Source of the DNA: Acidimicrobiales bacterium
Lineage (GTDB): Bacteria > Actinomycetota > Acidimicrobiia > Acidimicrobiales > Ilumatobacteraceae
DNA length: 7,860 bases
Direction of reading: 5' to 3'
Assembly: GCA_030830415.1 (NCBI GenBank)
Contig: JAURNB010000217.1
Span: 1 to 7,860 of the forward strand
Numbering within the stretch: the first letter of the stretch is position 1; the number at the start of each line of letters is the position of its first letter. The position numbers and the translations under genes are program-made. The notes beneath the pieces are model-generated. The model ran no database searches, was not told the DNA's origin, and was given only the letters and a program-made list of their open reading frames with translations. Positions 1-6,526 of the stretch are shown here, in pieces.

Positions 1-867
1 ACTTTGCAGCCCGTACGGCGATACGGAGTTGATGCTGCAGTTCTTTACAGCGACATTGTGGTTTCGTCACATGCTGTTGGTTTTGGCATCGACGTGGCGC
101 CAGGAACCGGGCCAGTAGCACCTGTTCCGCTGCGTACAAACGACGACCTTGCTCGACTGCGCGCCCTTGAACCTGAAACCGACATGCATTACGTGATGCA
201 AACAATCGACATGTTGGTGAAAGAACTAGAAGTACCGCTTCTTGGCTTTGCTGGCGCTCCATTTACCGTTGCGAGCTATCTCATTGAGGGAAGACCGAGC
301 AGAACTTACGAAAATTCATTTGTCATGATGCGTAACAACGATGTGTTGTGGCACAGCGTGATGGAAAGACTCACTCAACACGCCATTGCACTTGTCTCGG
401 CACAAATTCAACACGGCGCACAGGCATTTCAAATATTTGATAGCTGGGTGGGGGCACTCACGGTTGACGACTACAGGAAATATGTTCTTCCGCACACCAA
501 AAATGTATTTACCGAGTTGTCACGTTTGCACCCAGAAGTTGCCGGCATTCACTTTGGTGTGAACTGTGCTCACTTACTTGAAGCCATGCACGAAGCAGGC
601 GCTTCAATTATGGGTATCGATGCCACCATTTCTCTGCATGATGTGCGTACGCGACTAGGTGCAGATGTTGTGCTCCAAGGAAACCTGAATACCGATCGTG
701 TTCTTGAAGGCGTCGAGCCAGCTATTGCAGCAGCAGATGAAGTTCTTGCAAGCAATGCACAACACCCCGGACACATTTTCAACCTTGGTCATGGTGTCAC
801 GCCGCAGTGCAACCCCGACGTTCTGCACGCCATCGTGAAACATGTTCATGAAAGGACAACTCAATGA
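1..867 (+). CDS. hemE: Uroporphyrinogen decarboxylase, 5'-truncated by window edge
   Basis: This cytoplasmic enzyme decarboxylates the four acetate side chains of uroporphyrinogen III to give coproporphyrinogen III. The reading frame is open at base 1 and begins TLQPVRRYGVDAA, an internal HemE block, so the true start lies upstream. Compared with the usual 340-350 residues, roughly 45-60 N-terminal residues are missing, including the early Arg-rich substrate-binding motif (RQAGRY). Recognisable family blocks in the 288 residues present are YSDIV (its Asp, residue 18 of the fragment, matches the catalytic Asp), FAGAPFTVASYLIEG, DSWVGALTVDDY, HFGVNCAHLL, QGNLNTDRVL and the C-terminal FNLGHGVTP with the conserved His. 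The TGA stop shares the sequence ATGA with the hemH start (864-867), so the two are likely translationally coupled. Identification is firm; only the 5' end is unknown. Confidence 0.96.
   Translation, partial: TLQPVRRYGVDAAVLYSDIVVSSHAVGFGIDVAPGTGPVAPVPLRTNDDLARLRALEPETDMHYVMQTIDMLVKELEVPLLGFAGAPFTVASYLIEGRPSRTYENSFVMMRNNDVLWHSVMERLTQHAIALVSAQIQHGAQAFQIFDSWVGALTVDDYRKYVLPHTKNVFTELSRLHPEVAGIHFGVNCAHLLEAMHEAGASIMGIDATISLHDVRTRLGADVVLQGNLNTDRVLEGVEPAIAAADEVLASNAQHPGHIFNLGHGVTPQCNPDVLHAIVKHVHERTTQ
851..856 (+). promoter_or_regulatory. Shine-Dalgarno site for hemH
   Basis: AAAGGA lies inside the last codons of hemE, 7 bases before the hemH ATG at 864. It is the clearest ribosome binding site in the window and supports the choice of that ATG. 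Most other genes here lack a good site and probably rely on coupled translation. Confidence 0.6.
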
Positions 868-1787
868 GCAACACCAAAACAGCAGTACTTCTCATGGCAT
901 ATGGAACTCCACGCAGTCGCGAAGAGATCTTGCCGTATTACACCGATATTCGTCGAGGTCGCCCGCCTACCGAAGAGCAACTGAGTGACCTCACTGCTCG
1001 ATACGAAGCCATTGGTGGTTTGTCGCCCCTTGCCGCACTTACTGAAGCTCAGCGCGATGCTTTGCAAACAGCTTTCAACAATATTGCTCCGAACACCTAC
1101 CACGTTGCTCTGGGCCTCAAACACGCGGCCCCAATGATTGAAGACGCTGTGCAGCAACTTGCACAAGAAGGTTTTACTAAAATTGTTGCTCTTGTTTTGG
1201 CTCCACACTTTTCTTCATTCAGCATTGGCCAATACATCGACCGCGCAACTACAGCAGCAACACCTCACGGCATTTCTGTCGTGGGCATTACAAGTTGGGC
1301 AACCGAGGAAGCTTTCATTGACTTTCTTGCCGCCGACATGTCTGCAAAATTGGCAACAATGCCCGCCGCAACTCACGTGCTCTTTACTGCCCACTCACTT
1401 CCGCAACGCATTATTGATGCCGGCGACCCCTACCCCGCCGAGTTGCGGTCAACTGCCGTCGCCGTAGCCGCAAAGGTTGGGCTCACGGAAAATGCTCAGT
1501 GGTCAATTGCCTGGCAATCTGCTGGCCGCACGCCAGAACCCTGGATCGGGCCCGACATTCTCGACGTCATCGACCAACTAGCGACGCAATTGAATCCAGC
1601 TACAGGTGTACTCGTAAGTGCGTGTGGCTTTGTGGCAGATCACCTTGAAGTGCTTTTTGACCTCGATATTGAGGCCTCGCACCGCGCCGAGCAGCATGGG
1701 CTCGCATTTGCGCGTACTGAATGTGTGAATGACAATGGAGCAATAATGAATGCACTTGCTCATCGTGTGCATGCAGCCAACCAATGA
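864..1787 (+). CDS. hemH: Ferrochelatase, probably coproporphyrin III ferrochelatase
   Basis: It inserts ferrous iron into a porphyrin in the cytoplasm. At 307 residues it matches the monomeric, soluble Gram-positive enzymes (about 310) and lacks a C-terminal membrane or hydrophobic helix. The N-terminus carries MAYGTP with Tyr13, the position known as an iron/porphyrin ligand in Bacillus subtilis CpfC, followed by YYTDIRRGRPPT and YEAIGGLSPL. The metal-site His is H177 in FTAHSLP, and the catalytic Glu is E262 in GFVADHLEVLFD. The segment QSAGRTPEPWIGPDI is also typical. The residue just before GF is Cys254, where many relatives have Pro plus a small residue. The start is fixed by a Shine-Dalgarno site and by the ATGA overlap with hemE. 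Known: actinobacteria and Firmicutes mostly use the coproporphyrin route. Inferred: the substrate is coproporphyrin III, so cpfC is an equally valid symbol. Confidence 0.95.
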   Translation: MSNTKTAVLLMAYGTPRSREEILPYYTDIRRGRPPTEEQLSDLTARYEAIGGLSPLAALTEAQRDALQTAFNNIAPNTYHVALGLKHAAPMIEDAVQQLAQEGFTKIVALVLAPHFSSFSIGQYIDRATTAATPHGISVVGITSWATEEAFIDFLAADMSAKLATMPAATHVLFTAHSLPQRIIDAGDPYPAELRSTAVAVAAKVGLTENAQWSIAWQSAGRTPEPWIGPDILDVIDQLATQLNPATGVLVSACGFVADHLEVLFDLDIEASHRAEQHGLAFARTECVNDNGAIMNALAHRVHAANQ

Positions 1788-1790
1788 ATT

Positions 1791-1794
1791 AAGG
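1791..1794 (+). promoter_or_regulatory. Weak Shine-Dalgarno site for hemY
   Basis: AAGG sits in the 11-base gap between hemH and hemY, 4 bases before the ATG at 1799. It is short and close to the start, so it is only modest support. It agrees with the FAD-binding fold beginning about 11 residues into the protein. Confidence 0.35.
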
Positions 1795-1798
1795 CAAA

Positions 1799-3214
1799 AT
1801 GCCAGAAGAATCCATCTCAGCTGAACACCATGTCGTCATCATTGGCGCAGGCATTACAGGTCTGTCATGTGCGCATTCTTTACTCACTGCCGCACCACAT
1901 CTTCGAGTGACACTTCTTGAGTCTCAGCCCACCACGGGTGGTGTCATTCGTACGTCTTCTTTTGCAGGACTCCCGCACGTCGATGAAGCCGCAGATGCAT
2001 TTTTATTGCGGGTGCCCTTTGCTGCACAGCTCGCAAAAGATGTCGGATTAGACAACCAACTCACTTCTCCCACATCTGGGCACGCTTCTGTATGGCGTAA
2101 TGGTTTGCATCGTCTACCTGCTGGCCTCCTCCTTGGTGTGCCAACACAACTCTCCTCGCTCGCTACTTCTCGGTTGATTTCGCCTCGAGGGAAACTTCGT
2201 GCGGCGCTTGACCTCGTTTTACCCAAAACCTCTGTGGCGAGCGACTCCATCGGTGCCTACATGCGTCGGCGGTTTGGCAACGAAGTACACAACATGCTCA
2301 TCGACCCCCTTGTCGGCAGCATCTATGCAGCCGACACCGACCATTTTTCCCTCGAAATGGTTCCGCAGTTGAGTACTCTTGCGTCAGGCAGCCGCAGCGT
2401 TTTGCTCAGCGCTCGTCGCATGCCCAAGCCCGCTGCCAACATTGCCGCATCGCCTATTTTTGGGGCTCCCCTCGCCGGCATGGGCGCCTTAATAAAGGCA
2501 ACTCAAGAAGCTGTCGAAAAACTGGGTGGCACTGTTCGCCTGAATTCGCACGTTTCTTCGATAGAGCCCACTGCCAGCAATGGGAAGTATTCCGTTCACT
2601 TCACCGCAAATGGAACAAGCGAGGCCCTTTCCGCGAGCCACGTTGTTGTGTGCTCTCCAGCCAAACATTCAGCTGACTTTTTTTCAGAATCAGCACCGCA
2701 AGTTGCACAGATTCTTGCCCAGAGCTCGCACGCTTCAGTGGTGATGGTTGCACTTGCTGTACCTAAGGAATCGCTTCCGCAAAATGCCAGCGGAAGTGGA
2801 TACCTCGTACCGAAACCTGAGCAAAGATTCATTACTGCTGTTTCATTCGCCTCACAAAAATGGGCGCATTTAAATACCACCGATTCAGCAATTCTGCGTG
2901 TCTCACTTGGTAGAGATGCAATGCCACTCAACGAACATTCCGATGAAGAACTCACTTCATTTGTTCTTGCAGATATCAAGCGCCATCTTCTTGTTGACCT
3001 TGAGCCAACAGCATTACGCATCACCCGATGGAAAGAAAGCTTTCCTCAATATCGCCCACACCATGTTGCCCACGTTGAGCACATCGAACAACATCTTGCC
3101 GAGAAAATGCCACAGGTGTACTTGGCGGGAGCCAGTTTCCGAGGAATTGGTGTTCCGTCATGCGTGCAGCAAGGTGTCGCAACTGCCCAAAAAATTATTG
3201 CGAGTTTTGTATGA
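1799..3214 (+). CDS. hemY: Protoporphyrinogen / coproporphyrinogen III oxidase, FAD-dependent (HemY/CgoX)
   Basis: It performs the six-electron, oxygen-dependent oxidation of a porphyrinogen to the aromatic porphyrin. In the coproporphyrin route this makes coproporphyrin III for HemH. The 471-residue length is normal for the family. The N-terminal Rossmann motif is VVIIGAGITGLSCAHSLL (GxGxxG at residues 16-21), followed by an acidic FAD-ribose position in LLES and the GGVIRT loop. A central block, RRRFGNEVHNMLIDPLVGSIYAAD, is characteristic of this family among amine-oxidase-like flavoproteins. The C-terminal FAD block is YLAGASFRGIGVPSC, residues about 442-456. There is no signal peptide or clear membrane helix. 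The gene follows hemH by 11 bases, and its TGA overlaps the ATG of the sortase gene at 3211-3214. Family assignment is firm. The preference for coproporphyrinogen (cgoX) is inferred from the Gram-positive context. Confidence 0.94.
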   Translation: MPEESISAEHHVVIIGAGITGLSCAHSLLTAAPHLRVTLLESQPTTGGVIRTSSFAGLPHVDEAADAFLLRVPFAAQLAKDVGLDNQLTSPTSGHASVWRNGLHRLPAGLLLGVPTQLSSLATSRLISPRGKLRAALDLVLPKTSVASDSIGAYMRRRFGNEVHNMLIDPLVGSIYAADTDHFSLEMVPQLSTLASGSRSVLLSARRMPKPAANIAASPIFGAPLAGMGALIKATQEAVEKLGGTVRLNSHVSSIEPTASNGKYSVHFTANGTSEALSASHVVVCSPAKHSADFFSESAPQVAQILAQSSHASVVMVALAVPKESLPQNASGSGYLVPKPEQRFITAVSFASQKWAHLNTTDSAILRVSLGRDAMPLNEHSDEELTSFVLADIKRHLLVDLEPTALRITRWKESFPQYRPHHVAHVEHIEQHLAEKMPQVYLAGASFRGIGVPSCVQQGVATAQKIIASFV

Positions 3215-3720
3215 AGGTTTTGACACGACGATCTGTTATTGCAGCATTGTTGATTTCACTCATCGCGTTTCCCTCTTCGTCGCCAACGCAAGCATCTATT
3301 GCCCCATCGCTCAAAAGCTTTGGGAAGATCTCGATCCCTTCAATTGGCGTTACTGCGCCACTGCATTTGGGAATAGGCGATGCACCTCTGGCTAAGGGTT
3401 TTGGACTCTGGCCAAAAACTGCTCTGCCAGGCAACGTTGGCAACACCGTTATTGCTGGTCATCGCACAAGTCATACCCGTCCACTTTTCAACATTGACAA
3501 AATTGCACTGGGTGATGCCATTTACTTCTATACGTCAACAGGCGTTGCTCAATACAAAGTAACCAAGCGCCAAATTGTAAAGCCCAACGATGTCTGGATT
3601 ACGCGACAAACGCGAGCCTCCATCGCAACCATTTTTGCTTGCCATCCCATCTACTCCACGAAGCTGCGTTACGTCGTAACAGCAGCCCTCGTGAAATTCA
3701 CACCAAAGAAGAAACAGTGA
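3211..3720 (+). CDS. Small sortase, class E-like, with N-terminal membrane anchor
   Basis: Sortases are extracytoplasmic cysteine transpeptidases that cut a C-terminal sorting signal and join the protein to a cell-wall or pilin amine. From the ATG at 3211 the protein has 169 residues. MKVLTRRSV is followed by a hydrophobic stretch (residues about 9-28) that serves as signal or anchor. The sortase barrel opens with KISIPSIGVTAPLHLG. The catalytic His is H84 in VIAGHRTSH, the Cys is C144 in ATIFACHPIYS, and the Arg is R153 in KLRYVV. The CHP-x2-S-x3-R layout is like class E enzymes of actinobacteria. The normal TLxTC signature reads TIFAC here, so the residue before the Cys is Ala rather than Thr. 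The start at 3211 is preferred over an ATG at 3160 because it gives a clean signal sequence and the ATGA overlap with hemY. No LPxTG-type substrate is encoded in the window. Confidence 0.85.
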   Translation: MKVLTRRSVIAALLISLIAFPSSSPTQASIAPSLKSFGKISIPSIGVTAPLHLGIGDAPLAKGFGLWPKTALPGNVGNTVIAGHRTSHTRPLFNIDKIALGDAIYFYTSTGVAQYKVTKRQIVKPNDVWITRQTRASIATIFACHPIYSTKLRYVVTAALVKFTPKKKQ

Positions 3721-5204
3721 AATTGCCGAGGCGATTTGTGCACGCACGCAGCGTGGTGGTCGGCCTCTGCATTGCCTTTGCTACACCACCGTGGGGATGG
3801 TGGCCTTTCGTTTTCATTGGTCTTGGCATTTTCTGCAAAGTTTCACAAAAAGCCACATCCGCTCGACAATCATTTGTTGCAGGGTTTTCACTTGGTCTTG
3901 GTTGGTTTTTCCCAACCTTGGCCTGGATGTGGTTCATCTCTATTCCTGGATACTTCTTCACCGTCATCTTTTTTTCGTGCCTGCATGGCATAGCCGAACT
4001 ATTGATATTCGGCAGAGAACCGCGGCGCTTTTTACAACCAACAGCGCATGTGCTCGTTGAGGCTCTGCGTTTTTCGTGGCCATTTGGTGGCGCACCCATA
4101 GCAACTCTTGCAATGACGCAATCACATACGTGGTTCGCCAGTTTTGGCCGCATTGGTGGCGCACTTCTTGTGTCGTATCTCGTATGGCAATTTTCCATCT
4201 TTCTTTTCAGTCGATTTCGACTTGTTGTGCCCTGTATTGCTATTGGCGCATTGCTACTTGCCATTGCCCCCACAGGGAATAGTTTCCCTGACGAAACTCA
4301 ATTACGCATTGCATACGTGCAAGGCGGTGGCCCACAAGGAACACGGGCCACGAACACCAGCCCACGCGACGTCGTGTTGCGCCATCTCATCGCCACAAAA
4401 ACGCTGTCTCCCGATCAGAAAATTGATGTGGTGATATGGCCAGAAAATGTTGTTGACGTACCTACATTCGCCAACTCGCGTGAAGCCAAAGAAATTGCTA
4501 TTGAAGCAAAGCGACTCAATGCCCCAATATCAATCGGCGTCACCGACGACGTGCCACCCGATAACTTTGCCAATGCTCAAGTTGTTGTCACTCCAGCAGG
4601 CGACATCATTGACCGTTATGAAAAAGTGCGACGCGTTCCCTTCGGCGAGTTTATTCCGATGCGAGGTTTTTTGGAGGCGCTCGGTGCACCAGTTCATCAA
4701 GTGCGCCACGATGCAATTAAAGGCAAGACACCTGCAGTCAGTGTGATTCCACTTTCTCGTCCCACAATTAGCGGTGACTCACTTCCCTCAGTTTCATTTG
4801 CGACTCCTGTTTCCTGGGAGATCTTTTTTGGTGGTCGCGTGAATGAAGGTATTGAGCGCGGAGCATCAATTATTAAAAACCCCACCAACGGTTCTTCATA
4901 TCGAGGAACTCTTTTGCAATCTCAACAAATTGCGTCGTCTCAATTACGCGCTATTGAGTTTGGCCGCTCTGTTGTGCAAGTAGCACCCACAGGTTTTTCA
5001 GCATTTGTTTCTCCTAGTGGCGATGTTTCACAGCGGTCAAAGGTCAGCGAACGTCGCATTGAAATTGCCGACATTGAATTACGTACTGGGCGTACCTGGT
5101 ATTCGTATTTAGGCGATTCCCCCATCATCATTTATCTCTTGTTGAGTTTTGCTTTTCTCCTGATTCGCCATCAGCGCAAAGGCCGAATCCGCACCTCGGG
5201 CTGA
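3717..5204 (+). CDS. lnt: Apolipoprotein N-acyltransferase homologue with Ser at the catalytic Cys position
   Basis: Lnt moves an acyl chain from a phospholipid to the N-terminal Cys of lipoproteins at the outer face of the inner membrane. From the GTG at 3717 the protein has 495 residues, against 512 in Escherichia coli. Residues 10-185 hold about six hydrophobic segments, including a CIAFATPPWGWWP block typical of the family. A nitrilase-like domain follows from LRIAYVQGG (about residue 197), and a last membrane helix lies near 469-484. Two triad residues are present: E243 in VVIWPEN and K303 in YEKVRRVPFGEF, along with E311. At the nucleophile, where relatives read ICYE, this protein reads VSWE: S366, W367, E368 (codon TCC, 4812-4814). 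Cys-to-Ser removes activity in the E. coli enzyme, so this protein may be inactive or may work differently. The GTG start overlaps the sortase stop (GTGA, 3717-3720); longer in-frame starts upstream would lie deep inside the sortase gene. Confidence 0.9.
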   Translation: MKLPRRFVHARSVVVGLCIAFATPPWGWWPFVFIGLGIFCKVSQKATSARQSFVAGFSLGLGWFFPTLAWMWFISIPGYFFTVIFFSCLHGIAELLIFGREPRRFLQPTAHVLVEALRFSWPFGGAPIATLAMTQSHTWFASFGRIGGALLVSYLVWQFSIFLFSRFRLVVPCIAIGALLLAIAPTGNSFPDETQLRIAYVQGGGPQGTRATNTSPRDVVLRHLIATKTLSPDQKIDVVIWPENVVDVPTFANSREAKEIAIEAKRLNAPISIGVTDDVPPDNFANAQVVVTPAGDIIDRYEKVRRVPFGEFIPMRGFLEALGAPVHQVRHDAIKGKTPAVSVIPLSRPTISGDSLPSVSFATPVSWEIFFGGRVNEGIERGASIIKNPTNGSSYRGTLLQSQQIASSQLRAIEFGRSVVQVAPTGFSAFVSPSGDVSQRSKVSERRIEIADIELRTGRTWYSYLGDSPIIIYLLLSFAFLLIRHQRKGRIRTSG

Positions 5205-5210
5205 GTCCAC

Positions 5211-5236
5211 CTACCAGGCGGTAGCATGAGCCGCCT
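5211..5236 (+). promoter_or_regulatory. Two mutually exclusive hairpins in the lnt-glycosyltransferase gap
   Basis: Two inverted repeats overlap here. The first pairs CTACC (5211-5215) with GGTAG (5220-5224) across a 4-base loop. The second pairs AGGCGG (5216-5221) with CCGCCT (5231-5236) across a 9-base loop and ends right against the ATG at 5237. They share bases 5220-5221, so only one can form at a time. AGGCGG is also the only candidate ribosome binding sequence nearby. If the second stem forms it would hide that sequence and crowd the start codon. There is no following T-run, so this is not a standard terminator. A regulatory role is inference; the pairings are seen directly. Confidence 0.35.
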
Positions 5237-5240
5237 ATGA
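5226..5240 (+). other. Possible four-codon leader mini-ORF (Met-Ser-Arg-Leu-stop)
   Basis: ATG AGC CGC CTA TGA lies 4 bases after AGGCGG, a better distance than the 15 bases from AGGCGG to the glycosyltransferase ATG. Its last codon and TGA stop overlap the ATG at 5237 (ATGA at 5237-5240), the same coupling geometry seen at other junctions in this window. Ribosomes could start here and restart on the downstream gene. It may equally be chance, since such a short ORF carries no coding evidence. Confidence 0.22.
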
Positions 5241-6523
5241 AACCTTCGGCCGACCCCCATGGCCCGCTGCGGATCGCATACCTCACCTACCGTGGAAAGC
5301 CCCACGTAGGAGGTCAAGGCGTCTACACCCGTCACCTCACCAAAGCTTTGGTCGATCTAGGTCACCATGTAGAGGTATTTGGCGGACAGCCCTACCCCAT
5401 CCTCGACCCTCGCGTTCCCCTTCATCAATTGCCGAGTCTCGACATCTTCAACGACCAGTACCCCGGCCGTTTCCCCGCGTATTGGGAGCTCAACAATCTC
5501 CCCAACATCGTTGAAGCTGCCCAATTCCTGAAAGGTACTTTTGGTGAACCCAAGGCCTTCAGCATGCGCGCATATCGCGAACTGAAAAAACGAGTGAATG
5601 ATTTCGACCTAGTGCACGACAATCAATGCTTGGGCACCGACATTCTCAAGATTGAGAAAATCATTCCTACCATCGTTACCTTGCATCATCCCATCACCAA
5701 AGATCGCAAGTTAGAAATGAGCCACACCAAGAGTCGCTACAAGCGATTCGGTATTGGTCGCTGGTATTCATTTGTGGAAATGCAAGGCAAAGTTGCCTCC
5801 AAAATGCCGCGCATTGTTGTCGTGAGCGAAAACTCCATCAACGACATCCACACCGATATGGGTGTGAGCAAAGACCGTATGCGTCTGGTGCCAGTGGGTG
5901 TTGACCCAGAACTATTTCGTCCACTTCCTGAAGTGCAACGCAAACCCGGACAACTCATTACCACCGCATCTGCCGACGTTGCACTCAAGGGCCTCTCATA
6001 CTTATTGGAAGCACTCGCAAAACTCCGCACCGAACGCGATGTGCGTCTCACCATTATTGGAAAACCAAAGGCGGGCCATAGCGCCGACCTCATTGCGTCT
6101 CTTGGCCTCACCGATGCAATCGACTTTGTCTCTGGCGTCAGCGACGAGCGCATCGTAGAGCTATATGCAGAGGCACAACTTGCTGTTGTTCCGAGCCTTT
6201 ATGAAGGCTTTAGCCTCCCCGCTATTGAAGCAATGAGCACCGGAATTTGCCTCGTTGCTACCGATGGTGGCGCGCTCCCTGAAGTCACAGGAACAGACGG
6301 CGAAACCGTGCTCCAGTGCCCTGCAGGCGACGCAGACGCTTTGGCTGCAGCAATTCGACGGGGCCTCGACGACGCAACCTTGCGTGAGCGCATTGGCCTT
6401 GCAGGTCGTGAGCGTGTTGCAAGCAGATGGAGTTGGAAGCATTGTGCACAACTCACCGTTGAGCAATATCGCGAAGTACTCGACATGCCACACAACCGCA
6501 TCAGAAGACGAAGTGGTAAATAA
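5237..6523 (+). CDS. GT4-type retaining glycosyltransferase (GT-B fold)
   Basis: It is predicted to transfer a sugar from a nucleotide-sugar donor to an unknown acceptor at the cytoplasmic face. The 428 residues suit a GT-B enzyme of family GT4. The N-terminal acceptor half starts with RIAYLTYRGKPHVGGQGVYT (glycine-rich loop at G25-G28), then LVDLGHHVEVFGG and, further on, LVHDNQCLG. The C-terminal donor half starts near VPVGVDPELFRPL and has K251 in ALKGLSYLLEAL, the usual phosphate-contacting Lys. It also has the EX7E element: E323 and E331 in YEGFSLPAIEAMSTG. The Arg that commonly sits in 'GR' upstream of that Lys is not evident; the segment reads TTASADVALKG. There is no signal peptide or membrane helix. 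An in-frame TAG at 5222 rules out a longer start. The methyltransferase follows after 3 bases, so a joint pathway is likely. Donor and acceptor cannot be told from sequence. Confidence 0.9.
   Translation: MKPSADPHGPLRIAYLTYRGKPHVGGQGVYTRHLTKALVDLGHHVEVFGGQPYPILDPRVPLHQLPSLDIFNDQYPGRFPAYWELNNLPNIVEAAQFLKGTFGEPKAFSMRAYRELKKRVNDFDLVHDNQCLGTDILKIEKIIPTIVTLHHPITKDRKLEMSHTKSRYKRFGIGRWYSFVEMQGKVASKMPRIVVVSENSINDIHTDMGVSKDRMRLVPVGVDPELFRPLPEVQRKPGQLITTASADVALKGLSYLLEALAKLRTERDVRLTIIGKPKAGHSADLIASLGLTDAIDFVSGVSDERIVELYAEAQLAVVPSLYEGFSLPAIEAMSTGICLVATDGGALPEVTGTDGETVLQCPAGDADALAAAIRRGLDDATLRERIGLAGRERVASRWSWKHCAQLTVEQYREVLDMPHNRIRRRSGK
6497..6519 (+). repeat. Imperfect direct repeat, copy 1 (end of glycosyltransferase gene)
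   Basis: CGCATCAG, then AAG, then ACGAAGTGGTAA. The same 20 bases without the three-base AAG occur at 6655-6674, 158 bases downstream. Here they encode the basic tail RIRRRSGK just before the stop. The two copies are read in different frames, so protein similarity does not explain the match. Confidence 0.5.
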
Positions 6524-6526
6524 AAA

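Noticed and set aside
4..6. TTG near the left edge as the hemE start
   Set aside because: The frame is already open at base 1, and the sequence there is an internal HemE block, so the gene is cut by the window rather than starting here.
3160..3210. Upstream ATG giving a 17-residue longer sortase
   Set aside because: It would overlap hemY by 55 bases and put a Cys/Arg-rich segment before the signal sequence. The ATG at 3211 gives the standard ATGA overlap and a normal anchor.
3639..3716. Upstream ATG giving a 26-residue longer Lnt
   Set aside because: It lies within the sortase active-site region and adds a polar N-terminus unlike the family. The GTG at 3717 overlaps the sortase stop as GTGA and precedes the first membrane segment properly.
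3698..4273. Minus-strand open frame of 191 codons opposite lnt
   Set aside because: It lies wholly across the sortase end and the Lnt membrane domain, resembles no protein I know, and is rich in residues expected from reading codons for hydrophobic residues backwards. It is a shadow frame.
5211..5236. Rho-independent terminator after lnt
   Set aside because: The stems are only 5-6 bp and no T-run follows; the sequence runs straight into the next start codon.
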